From RUG191 sp045642225 (lineage in GTDB: Bacteria; Bacillota; Clostridia; Lachnospirales; Lachnospiraceae), in the NCBI GenBank assembly GCA_045642225.1, contig JAZUIN010000046.1, positions 51,744 through 115,743 on the forward strand: a stretch of DNA of 64,000 bases, in the 5' to 3' direction. Every line of letters starts with the position of its first letter. Positions within the stretch are counted from its first letter, which is position 1. Shown in pieces: positions 1-6,662 of this stretch. The notes beneath the pieces are model-generated. The model did no database searches. It worked only from the letters and a program-made list of their open reading frames with translations, and was not told where the DNA came from. Position numbers and translations under genes: made by a program.

Positions 1-1
1 C

Positions 2-580
2 ATGGAGTTTGTTAAGAACAGTCAAGACGAAGCTTGTGTAAATGGATGTGATGGTAAGTGTAGCGAGTGCACAACTAACGATTCGTTAGAAGACTGGTTC
101 GGGAAAAATATTGTTAATGCTTTGAATAATACGACATGGCCTGGAAGATTTGAAGTTATGGGAAATGTGATAATTGACGGAGCGCATAATCCAGATGGGT
201 TTAGAGCATTGAAGGAGTCGCTTTTGCGCAGATATATTGGAGTTGATGTGAGCTTCAACTTCGTTGTCGGAGTGTTGGCAGATAAAGATTTCATCAAAGG
301 ACTAGAATATATCAAGGATATTTCGACGAAGGTGTATACTGTGACAATCGATGATCCTAGGGCCAAGGATGGACGAGAACTAGCAGATGAATTGTTGGAA
401 TTAGGATATGACTCGAGCTTCTTAGGAGAAGAAATAGATGCAGCTAAATTAATTCTAGAAAATGTAAATAATTCTAGTGAAAATATGTCGAAAGAGTTAT
501 ATAATGTATATGTATTTTGCGGTTCGCTTTATTTTGTTGGAAAAGTAAAGGGGAAATTATGTCAATTACAACAAGAATAG
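2..580 (+). CDS. folC: Folylpolyglutamate synthase / dihydrofolate synthase, C-terminal part (5' truncated by window)
   Basis: This is the C-terminal part of the ATP-dependent ligase that adds glutamate to folates. The frame is open to the left window edge, so the true start lies outside. The family signature WPGRFEV is at residues 46-52 of the visible part, followed by the DGAHNP motif at 59-64 of the Mur-ligase-like C-terminal domain. The segment before WPGRFEV has four closely spaced cysteines (12, 16, 20, 23), which I do not know as a usual FolC feature. The stop codon overlaps the next gene by 22 bp. Folate use fits thyA, folA and glyA found later in the window, although they are not in the same operon. 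Confidence 0.88.
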   Translation: MEFVKNSQDEACVNGCDGKCSECTTNDSLEDWFGKNIVNALNNTTWPGRFEVMGNVIIDGAHNPDGFRALKESLLRRYIGVDVSFNFVVGVLADKDFIKGLEYIKDISTKVYTVTIDDPRAKDGRELADELLELGYDSSFLGEEIDAAKLILENVNNSSENMSKELYNVYVFCGSLYFVGKVKGKLCQLQQE

Positions 581-1017
581 AAGCTTTTAGAGTTCTAGGT
601 CTTCCAGTAAATGCGACACAAGAAGATATCAAGAACGCTTACAAAAAAATGTCGAAGCAGTATCATCCAGATGTTGTTGGTGAAGAAGGAACGGCACATT
701 TTTACAAAATTAATGAAGCGTATAATTTTCTTATGAATACACCTGTGGTGCAAACTAAGGTTTATGGCATGAATGAAAGTGCCGTAAGGTATATGTCGAA
801 TCAGAAGGTTAATCGAGAAAAGGCTAGGAGACAGAAAGCAAAAGAAGATAAGCGTAAGAAAGAGCGCAAAGAAGCTTTAGAAAGAGAAGCTAAGGCTATG
901 AGACAACGACGTCTTAGAGAACAAGAAATCAAACGCCAAGCAGAAGAAGAGGCTGATAAGCAAGTTAGAGCTATGGAGATGGCGTATATTATATCAAAAA
1001 TGTTAGGAGATAAATAA
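559..1017 (+). CDS. J-domain (DnaJ-like) protein
   Basis: A 152-residue protein with an N-terminal J domain. Helix II ends in the HPD triad at residues 36-38, which stimulates the ATPase of an Hsp70 partner. After about residue 70 it is a long, highly charged Lys/Arg/Glu helix, probably coiled coil. It lacks the Gly/Phe region and zinc fingers of true DnaJ, so it is a specialised J protein of unknown client. I chose ATG 559 because an AAAGGGGAAA ribosome site precedes it; a longer frame from 517 would begin inside folC without one. It overlaps folC and is coupled to the following gene by a TAATG stop/start. Confidence 0.85.
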   Translation: MSITTRIEAFRVLGLPVNATQEDIKNAYKKMSKQYHPDVVGEEGTAHFYKINEAYNFLMNTPVVQTKVYGMNESAVRYMSNQKVNREKARRQKAKEDKRKKERKEALEREAKAMRQRRLREQEIKRQAEEEADKQVRAMEMAYIISKMLGDK

Positions 1018-1301
1018 TGAGCAAGGAAAAGGTTGCTGCAAATAAAGAAAGAAAAAAGAATTATAAGAAATATGCAAAGAAAGAGAAAGCAAATAAGATA
1101 TTGAGATTTATTCCGCTTATTGTTGTTGGAGTATTGTTAATTGGTTTTATAGCTTATTCAGGTGCAACTAAATACCAAGAATATAAGACAGAGAATCCTA
1201 CGATGACTAAAGTAGACTTGAATCCATTAACGGATTATATAACTGCAGTGCAGGATAAAGGAACAGCTACAATAGAGAATTCTGTTAGTGCGTCGAAATA
1301 A
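1017..1301 (+). CDS. Small single-pass membrane protein
   Basis: A 94-residue protein: a strongly basic N-terminus (residues 1-27), one hydrophobic segment (about 30-48) and a C-terminal tail of about 45 residues with no recognised motif. The positive-inside rule puts the tail outside the cell. The start codon overlaps the stop of the J-domain gene (TAATG), so translation is probably coupled and the two may act together at the membrane. I do not recognise a family. Confidence 0.75.
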   Translation: MSKEKVAANKERKKNYKKYAKKEKANKILRFIPLIVVGVLLIGFIAYSGATKYQEYKTENPTMTKVDLNPLTDYITAVQDKGTATIENSVSASK

Positions 1302-1326
1302 AATTAAAAATTAAAAAAATATTTGT

Positions 1327-1355
1327 TTGACATAAATGTAGTTGGATGCTAATAT
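1327..1355 (+). promoter_or_regulatory. Promoter of the putative antitoxin RNA
   Basis: TTGACA at 1327-1332, a 17-bp spacer and TAATAT at 1350-1355 form a near-consensus housekeeping promoter. No reading frame follows before the terminator at about 1448, so its product is a short RNA. Confidence 0.6.
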
Positions 1356-1361
1356 TTAGCT

Positions 1362-1450
1362 ATAAAAAGTGCTACCGATAGACGGTTAGCCTGATATTAA
1401 ATGAATGACGAAAAGCCGCTCAGTTTACCAGACCGGGGCGGCTTTTTTGT
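1362..1450 (+). ncRNA. Putative type I antitoxin small RNA
   Basis: Transcription from the promoter at 1327-1355 would give an RNA of about 90 nt that ends at the terminator at 1410-1448. It converges on the toxin gene at 1453-1545, read from the opposite strand. A toxin mRNA using the same two-way hairpin would overlap the small RNA over its 3' end. This is the arrangement of TxpA/RatA-type type I systems, in which the antisense RNA silences a small membrane toxin. The RNA begins with an imperfect hairpin (GCTACCG...CGGTTAGC) that resembles the start of the toxin leader. Confidence 0.5.
1410..1448. terminator. Bidirectional Rho-independent terminator
   Basis: Arms AAAGCCGC and GCGGCTTT enclose a short loop, with A-rich sequence on the left and T-rich sequence on the right. 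It can therefore end both the plus-strand small RNA and the minus-strand toxin mRNA. Confidence 0.75.
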
Positions 1451-1452
1451 GT

Positions 1453-1545
1453 CTATTTCTTGCTCTTATAGCCAACGGTATAGCCAAGAGCAAAACAAGT
1501 TATACATAAGCTAGTAATGGCTATAAAAAGTTCCGTTGTAAGCAT
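1453..1545 (-). CDS. Small membrane toxin, holin-like (type I TA)
   Basis: A 30-residue peptide (MLTTELFIAIT...YKSKK): one hydrophobic helix with a short basic C-terminus, the form of the TxpA/BsrG/holin-like toxin group of Firmicutes. GGAGG lies just upstream of ATG 1545. The gene has a leader of about 100 nt, a LexA-boxed promoter (1653-1681) and a convergent small RNA. The same organisation recurs at 52133-52483 in this window, which supports the call despite the small size. The expected mode of action is membrane depolarisation after SOS induction; that is inferred from the family and was not tested. Confidence 0.55.
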   Translation of the reverse strand: MLTTELFIAITSLCITCFALGYTVGYKSKK

Positions 1546-1652
1546 AATCACAAACCTCCTATACTAGATTTCCACAAAGGATTTCTATATAAACAGAGCT
1601 AAAACTCTCTGGTGGAGGCTTACCGCCTACCGTGCATGGTAGCACTAAATTA

Positions 1653-1681
1653 ATTATATCAAACATATGTTCGATAGTCAA
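1653..1681 (-). promoter_or_regulatory. Toxin promoter with embedded LexA (SOS) box
   Basis: On the minus strand, TTGACT (1676-1681), a 17-bp spacer and TATAAT (1653-1658). The spacer contains CGAACATATGTTTG (1660-1673), which fits the Gram-positive LexA consensus GAAC-N4-GTTC with one change in the second half-site. LexA bound here would block RNA polymerase, so the toxin is probably induced by DNA damage. Confidence 0.6.
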
Positions 1682-1801
1682 TAGTATAAAGTCTTGGCTA
1701 TTTACAAAATAGAAAAAACCACAAAATATGGTTTTATAGAAGTAAAAACGCGATAGAGTAAAAATTAAAAAAGAAAAAATCAAAAATTTTTAAAAATTTG
1801 C

Positions 1802-1830
1802 TTGACAAAAGGTGAGTAGTTCTATAAAAT
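1802..1830 (+). promoter_or_regulatory. Promoter of tRNA-Gly
   Basis: TTGACA at 1802-1807, a 17-bp spacer and TAAAAT at 1825-1830, 15 bp before the mature tRNA end. Confidence 0.65.
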
Positions 1831-1844
1831 AATTTTTGTTGTAA

Positions 1845-1917
1845 GCGCGAGTGGCTCAGCTGGTAGAGCACCACCTTGCCAAGGTGGGGGTCGCGGGTTC
1901 GAACCCCGTCTCGCGCT
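1845..1917 (+). tRNA. tRNA-Gly (anticodon GCC)
   Basis: A 73-nt cloverleaf. The acceptor arms GCGCGAG and CTCGCGC pair perfectly. The anticodon stem CCACC/GGTGG encloses TTGCCAA with GCC at 1878-1880, and the T-loop GTTCGAAC is standard. The CCA end is not encoded. It has its own promoter and terminator, so it is a single-gene unit. Confidence 0.96.
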
Positions 1918-1932
1918 CTTTTGATAAGAAGA

Positions 1933-1964
1933 AGATATCCAATTTAATTGGATATCTTTTTTTT
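1933..1964 (+). terminator. Terminator of tRNA-Gly
   Basis: A hairpin with arms GATATCCAAT and ATTGGATATC is followed by eight T residues. Confidence 0.85.
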
Positions 1965-2022
1965 GTTTTTATTTATATCCCTTCTCGCGTATATCGCACG
2001 CTATCTTTCATTAAATCCTAAA

Positions 2023-2062
2023 CTTTACACCCATTTTACATCCACAAGATATTTGATTTTAC
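2023..2062 (+). promoter_or_regulatory. Pho box upstream of the small membrane protein gene
   Basis: Three copies of (C/T)TTTAC begin at 2023, 2034 and 2057, that is 11 bp and then 23 bp apart. Direct repeats of TT(T/A)ACA-like hexamers with an 11-bp period are the binding site of PhoP in Firmicutes. The same 11/23 spacing appears at 2338 and 6565, in front of phosphate genes. Confidence 0.65.
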
Positions 2063-2099
2063 ACAATCTTGATAGCATTAGCTCAAGGAGGTAATGCAT

Positions 2100-2336
2100 A
2101 TGAAGATAGTATGGAATGTAGTCAATAAAATGAACCTAAAGAAGAATGTAAAAAACAATCTTTATTTGGGAATACTAATTCTAATAAATGTTGTGTTAGG
2201 CAGTTTGATTTGGCTGGCAATTGGAAGAATGTTTTTGCCAGGAGTAGCTTGGTTTGCATGCTTTGTGGGATATCCAGCAGTTGTCGTTGGTTTTTTTGGA
2301 GGAGTGATTTATTTATACAATCATGAGTTCTCATAA
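2100..2336 (+). CDS. Small two-helix membrane protein of the Pho regulon
   Basis: A 78-residue protein: a short basic N-terminus, then two hydrophobic segments (about 22-45 and 50-72). AAGGAGG at 2085-2091 is 8 nt from ATG 2100; the ATG at 2094 is too close to it. I do not recognise the family. Its position between two Pho boxes, directly before pstS, suggests a phosphate-starvation role, perhaps as a small partner of the Pst transporter or the sensor kinase. That role is inferred from position only. Confidence 0.65.
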   Translation: MKIVWNVVNKMNLKKNVKNNLYLGILILINVVLGSLIWLAIGRMFLPGVAWFACFVGYPAVVVGFFGGVIYLYNHEFS

Positions 2337-2337
2337 C

Positions 2338-2377
2338 TTTTACTGAAGTTTTACTTGTAAATGATGATGAATTTTAC
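2338..2377 (+). promoter_or_regulatory. Pho box upstream of pstS
   Basis: TTTTAC repeats start at 2338, 2349 and 2372 (spacing 11 and 23 bp), immediately after the stop of the small membrane gene and about 75 bp before the pstS start. This suggests that pstS has its own PhoP-activated promoter. Confidence 0.7.
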
Positions 2378-2450
2378 AAAGTATTGATATGCTAAATGTG
2401 TTGTGATAAACAAGGCGCCAAACAAAAAAAGAAAGATGAGGTTATATATT

Positions 2451-3275
2451 ATGAAAAAAAGAATATTCGCAGCGATGACGGCTGTGTGTTTAATGGCAGT
2501 TGCATTTACAGGATGTGGTGCAAAGAGTACTGGAAATGTTAAAGGTAATTTGACACTTGCAGGCTCAACATCAATGGAAAAACTTTGCGAAGCAATGTCT
2601 GAAAGCTTTATGGATGAAAATCCAGGGGTGACAGTTACTGTAGAATATACAGGTTCTGGAGCTGGCCTTGAATCATTAGCAGCAGGATCTGTTGATATTG
2701 GAAATGCTTCAAGAGCTTTAAAGGACAATGAAAAGTCAAATGGAGCTGTAGAAAATATAGTTGCTATTGACGGTATTGCAGTAATTACAGATAAAGACAA
2801 CAGTGTAAAAGATATTTCAGCTGAAAATCTTGCTAAGATTTATAAAGGTGAAATTAAAAACTGGAGTGAAATTGGTGGAGAGAATAAGCCAATCTCTGTA
2901 ATTGGTAGAGAAGCTGGGTCAGGAACTAGAGATGCATTTGAAGAATTGTTAAAGGTAAAGGATGGATGTAAGTATGCGCAAGAGCTTGATTCTACTGGGG
3001 CAGTATTGGCTAAGGTTGCATCTACTCCAGGAGCAATTGGTTATGTTTCACTAGATGTAGTTGATAATACAGTAACAGGCTTGAAGATTGACAGCGTTGA
3101 ACCTACAGAAGAGCAAATTCTTGCTGGTAAATATTTACTTCAAAGACCATTTGTAATGGCAACAAAAGGCGAAATAAGTAAGCAAAATGATGCTGTAAAG
3201 GCTTGGTTCAACTATATTAATTCAGATGCAGGTAAGGAAGTTATTAAGAAAGCTGGACTTATTATTCCACAATAG
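2451..3275 (+). CDS. pstS: Phosphate ABC transporter, substrate-binding lipoprotein
   Basis: A 274-residue extracytoplasmic phosphate-binding protein of the high-affinity Pst system. Residues 1-20 form a lipoprotein signal peptide ending in FTGC, so the cysteine is the lipidation site. The mature protein has the PstS pattern LAGSTSMEKL, a TGSGAGLE stretch, and REAGSGTRDAFE, which forms part of the phosphate pocket. ATG 2451 is preferred over the upstream GTG because a signal peptide follows directly. It is the first gene of pstSCAB-phoU, preceded by a Pho box, and so is probably induced by phosphate starvation. Confidence 0.96.
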   Translation: MKKRIFAAMTAVCLMAVAFTGCGAKSTGNVKGNLTLAGSTSMEKLCEAMSESFMDENPGVTVTVEYTGSGAGLESLAAGSVDIGNASRALKDNEKSNGAVENIVAIDGIAVITDKDNSVKDISAENLAKIYKGEIKNWSEIGGENKPISVIGREAGSGTRDAFEELLKVKDGCKYAQELDSTGAVLAKVASTPGAIGYVSLDVVDNTVTGLKIDSVEPTEEQILAGKYLLQRPFVMATKGEISKQNDAVKAWFNYINSDAGKEVIKKAGLIIPQ

Positions 3276-3284
3276 GGGGCGCGT

Positions 3285-4187
3285 ATGAAGAGAAAAGCAT
3301 TTATAGAAAAAACAGCAAGTGTCATTTTTATGATTTGTGCTGTAGTAGCTATATTTGCAGTATGTGCTATAAGCGTTTATATGTTCGTTAAAGGCACCCC
3401 GGCTTTAAAAGAAGTCGGGGTTTTTGATTTGCTGTTTGGAACTATATGGAAGCCTACTGCAAGTAGTCCTTCTTTTGGAATAGGTTATATTATTTTAACG
3501 TCAATAGTGGGAACAGGAGTTGCGATAGTTATCGGTGTACCGATCGGTTTGTTGACTGCGGTATTTTTGTCGGAAATTGCCGAAAAGAAGATAGGTGCTG
3601 TTGTTGGCGGCGCGGTAGAACTACTTGCTGCTATTCCATCAGTTATTTATGGATTGATTGGAATGATGGTACTTAATCCAATTATGTTTAAGCTCGAAAA
3701 AATGGTGTTTGAAGGTGATAGTAATCACCAATATACTGGTGGTGCTAATATGCTGTCTGCAATCGTTGTGCTAGCTATTATGATATTGCCAACAGTAATT
3801 AGTGTCAGTACTTCTTCTCTTAAAGCAGTATCAGATAATTTAAGAGCTGCATCGTTAGCACTTGGGGCAACTAAAGAGCAAACAATTTTTAAGACTGTTA
3901 TTCCAGCAGCAAGATCTGGAATATTAACAGGAGTTGTGCTTGGAATAGGTCGAGCGCTAGGAGAAGCAATGGCAATTAATATGGTTGCAGGAGGAACAGT
4001 GAATATACCACTTCCGTTTAATTCTGTAAGAACACTCACAACACAAATTGTTAGTGAAATGGGATATGCTAGTGGAACTCATCGACAGGTTCTTTTCACA
4101 GTCGGATTAGTTCTTTATATATTTATAATGATTGTTAATTTTGTTTTGTTGAAAGCAAGGAAGCGGGGTGCTAAAAATGGCAATTAA
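3285..4187 (+). CDS. pstC: Phosphate ABC transporter permease PstC
   Basis: A 300-residue inner-membrane permease. An N-terminal helix at about 15-35 is followed by the binding-protein-dependent transport permease domain with five further helices. The EAA-type loop that contacts PstB is around ALGATKEQTIFKTVIPAARSG. It starts 9 nt after pstS with a GGGGG ribosome site and overlaps pstA by 11 nt. A terminator-like hairpin lies inside its early coding sequence (see 3396-3425). Confidence 0.95.
   Translation: MKRKAFIEKTASVIFMICAVVAIFAVCAISVYMFVKGTPALKEVGVFDLLFGTIWKPTASSPSFGIGYIILTSIVGTGVAIVIGVPIGLLTAVFLSEIAEKKIGAVVGGAVELLAAIPSVIYGLIGMMVLNPIMFKLEKMVFEGDSNHQYTGGANMLSAIVVLAIMILPTVISVSTSSLKAVSDNLRAASLALGATKEQTIFKTVIPAARSGILTGVVLGIGRALGEAMAINMVAGGTVNIPLPFNSVRTLTTQIVSEMGYASGTHRQVLFTVGLVLYIFIMIVNFVLLKARKRGAKNGN
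3396..3425 (+). terminator. Terminator-like hairpin inside pstC
   Basis: The arms CCCCGGCTT and AAGTCGGGG (one G-U pair) are followed by five T residues, about 40 codons into pstC. Such a structure could reduce transcription of pstCAB relative to pstS, which is needed in excess. Translating ribosomes may prevent termination, so the effect is uncertain. Confidence 0.3.
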
Positions 4188-5040
4188 TACGAGAAAAATA
4201 AAAGATGCTACTGCCAGAATAATGATATATTTGTGTGCTACATTTTCAGTGCTTTTATTGGCATTAATCATTATATATGTACTGGCAAAAGGTGTGACAG
4301 TTGTTAATTGGTCATTTCTAACATCGGTTACAAGTGTGCTTAAAGGAACGGTAGGAATTGCAGGGAATATATTAAATACAGTGCTTATTATTCTTATCAC
4401 TATGGTTATAGCAACTCCTATTGGCGTAGGAAGTGCAATTTATTTAAATGAATATGCAAAACCTGGAAAAGTGGTGGCATTGATTGAATACGCTACAGAA
4501 ACATTGTCAGGTATTCCATCAATTATCTTTGGTTTGTTTGGAATGATGTTTTTTGGTGAAAAATTAGGATTGGGATATTCTCTGTTGACAGGGTCTTTGA
4601 CACTAATAATTATGGTTTTACCACTTATAATGAGAAATACTCAGGAAGCTTTAAAAACAGTACCAAACACTTATAGAACTGGAGCAATTGGTCTAGGAAG
4701 TGGAAAATGGCATATGATTAGAACAATTTTAATACCTAGTGCTATGCCGGGTATTATTACGGGTGCAATACTTGCTATTGGAAGAATTGTTGGTGAATCA
4801 GCGGCACTATTATTTACAGCAGGAAGTGCGAAGTTATTGCCAAAGGGAATAGAAGGACTATTAGATAAGCCATTTCAATCAGGTGGAACGCTTACAATTC
4901 AGATGTACTTATCTGCAACAAGTGAAGGAGATTTTGAGACTGCTTTTGGAATAGCGGTTGTGCTTCTAATAATTGTTTTGGGAATTAATCTTGCAACGAA
5001 GGCGTTTACAAAGCATTTTGATGTTACGCGAAAGGAATAA
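4177..5040 (+). CDS. pstA: Phosphate ABC transporter permease PstA
   Basis: A 287-residue permease that pairs with PstC. It has six predicted helices and an EAA loop near AIGLGSGKWHMIRTILIPSA. The start chosen is ATG 4177, behind a GCGGGGTG ribosome site and inside the end of pstC; the GTG at 4168 has no spacing for a ribosome site. Two bases separate its stop from pstB. Confidence 0.95.
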   Translation: MAINTRKIKDATARIMIYLCATFSVLLLALIIIYVLAKGVTVVNWSFLTSVTSVLKGTVGIAGNILNTVLIILITMVIATPIGVGSAIYLNEYAKPGKVVALIEYATETLSGIPSIIFGLFGMMFFGEKLGLGYSLLTGSLTLIIMVLPLIMRNTQEALKTVPNTYRTGAIGLGSGKWHMIRTILIPSAMPGIITGAILAIGRIVGESAALLFTAGSAKLLPKGIEGLLDKPFQSGGTLTIQMYLSATSEGDFETAFGIAVVLLIIVLGINLATKAFTKHFDVTRKE

Positions 5041-5042
5041 AA

Positions 5043-5801
5043 ATGAAAAATACAAAGATATTGGTTAAAAATTTAAATCTATATTATGGTGAAAATCACG
5101 CGTTGAAAGATGTAAGTCTGGATATAAAAGAAAATTCTATTACTGCATTGATTGGACCGTCAGGTTGTGGTAAATCAACATTTCTAAAAACTCTTAATAG
5201 GATGAATGATTTGGTTGATGGCGTGAGAATAACTGGTAGCATTCTAATTGACGGTGAAGATATATATGGAGGAAGTGTAGATACTACACTGCTTAGAAAA
5301 AAAGTAGGAATGGTATTTCAGCAACCAAATCCATTTCCTATGAGTATTTATGATAACGTTGCTTATGGACCAAGGGTTCATGGCATCAAGGATAAGAAGA
5401 AGTTGGATAAGATTGTCGAGGATAGTTTGAGAGGTGCAGCTATATGGGATGAGGTAAAAGACAGATTAAAGAAGTCAGCACTATCTTTGTCAGGAGGACA
5501 GCAGCAAAGAATTTGTATAGCAAGAGCGCTTGCAGTTGAACCTGAAATTCTTCTCATGGATGAACCTACATCTGCACTAGATCCGATATCCACTACTAAG
5601 ATTGAAGACCTTATGGACGAACTAAAAGAGAGATACACGGTGGTAGTTGTTACTCACAATATGCAACAAGCTGTTAGAGTTTCGGATTATACAGCATTTT
5701 TCTTGGTGGGGGATATGGTAGAGTTCGGAGAAACAAATCAGGTATTTTCGTATCCAAAAGACAAGCGCACAGAAGATTATATAACAGGAAGATTTGGGTA
5801 A
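5043..5801 (+). CDS. pstB: Phosphate ABC transporter ATP-binding protein
   Basis: The 252-residue ATPase that drives phosphate import through PstCA. Walker A GPSGCGKST is near residue 39, the signature LSGGQQQR near 149, Walker B ILLMDEP near 168, and the switch histidine is in VVTHNMQQ. The length is normal for PstB. It is the last transporter gene before phoU, with 75 bp between them. Confidence 0.97.
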   Translation: MKNTKILVKNLNLYYGENHALKDVSLDIKENSITALIGPSGCGKSTFLKTLNRMNDLVDGVRITGSILIDGEDIYGGSVDTTLLRKKVGMVFQQPNPFPMSIYDNVAYGPRVHGIKDKKKLDKIVEDSLRGAAIWDEVKDRLKKSALSLSGGQQQRICIARALAVEPEILLMDEPTSALDPISTTKIEDLMDELKERYTVVVVTHNMQQAVRVSDYTAFFLVGDMVEFGETNQVFSYPKDKRTEDYITGRFG

Positions 5802-5876
5802 TGAAACAAGTAAATTATTATATGAAAGCTAGCTTTTTCTTATAATTATTTATTAATAAAGAAAGGGAAAATCTAT

Positions 5877-6524
5877 ATGAGAAGCAAATTTGATGAACAG
5901 TTGTCTGAGTTGAACATAGAAATGACAGAAATGGGAAATAAGATAATTCTATCTATAAAAAATGCAATTGAAGCACTAGTTGCGCGCGATGAGAATTTGG
6001 CAAGAGAAATTATGGAAAGCGATTCAAAGATAGATCACCTTCAGAAGAAAATTGAGGGGATATGCTTTAATTTATTGATTCAGCAACAACCGGTAGCAAG
6101 GGATCTTCGTACTGTAACAGCGGCGATGAAGATGGTAACTGATATGGAAAGAATAGGGGATCATGCGGCAGATATTTCTGAAATAACAATTTTAATGGGA
6201 GAAAATAGTAAGATTGATAGATTCACGCATATTTCTAAAATGGCTACAGAGACGATGATTATGCTTAATCATAGTATTGAAGCATATGTTGAAAAGGATG
6301 TCGTTAAAGCAAAAGAAGTTACAATGCATGATGATATTGTTGATGATTTGTTTGTTAAAGCAAAGAAGGATGTTATTGAACTTATTTTAAATAATCCAGA
6401 TGAAGGTGAAGAAGCTACAGACATTCTTATGGTGGCAAAATACTTTGAGAGAATAGGAGATCACGCAACTAATATTGCAGAATGGGTGATTTTTTCTCTT
6501 AAAGAAAAGGAAGATGACGTTTAA
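5877..6524 (+). CDS. phoU: Phosphate signalling regulator PhoU
   Basis: A 215-residue all-helical protein made of two PhoU repeats. Each repeat has the metal-binding motif ERIGDHA (near residues 92 and 193), which coordinates iron or zinc clusters in the family. PhoU links PstB activity to the PhoR kinase and prevents Pho activation when phosphate is plentiful. The RBS AAAGGGA precedes ATG 5877. It lies in the expected place after pstB. Confidence 0.95.
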   Translation: MRSKFDEQLSELNIEMTEMGNKIILSIKNAIEALVARDENLAREIMESDSKIDHLQKKIEGICFNLLIQQQPVARDLRTVTAAMKMVTDMERIGDHAADISEITILMGENSKIDRFTHISKMATETMIMLNHSIEAYVEKDVVKAKEVTMHDDIVDDLFVKAKKDVIELILNNPDEGEEATDILMVAKYFERIGDHATNIAEWVIFSLKEKEDDV

Positions 6525-6564
6525 CATAGTTAAAGCAGTGTTATAGCAGTTAGAAACAATGAAA

Positions 6565-6604
6565 TTTTACACAGATTTTACATAAATATGTTCATACATT
6601 TTAC
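6565..6604 (+). promoter_or_regulatory. Pho box upstream of the Na/Pi cotransporter gene
   Basis: TTTTAC repeats begin at 6565, 6576 and 6599, again 11 and 23 bp apart. This gives the cotransporter and possibly phoPR a PhoP-dependent promoter separate from pstS. Confidence 0.7.
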
Positions 6605-6662
6605 TTAGTTTACTTATTCTAGTGTTTGAGAAAATATTTAGAATTTTGAGAAAGGACTATGT

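Noticed and set aside
1559..1783. Minus-strand frame of 74 codons over the toxin leader and promoter
   Set aside because: It covers the LexA-boxed promoter and the toxin leader, has no ribosome site, and its composition follows AT-rich non-coding DNA.
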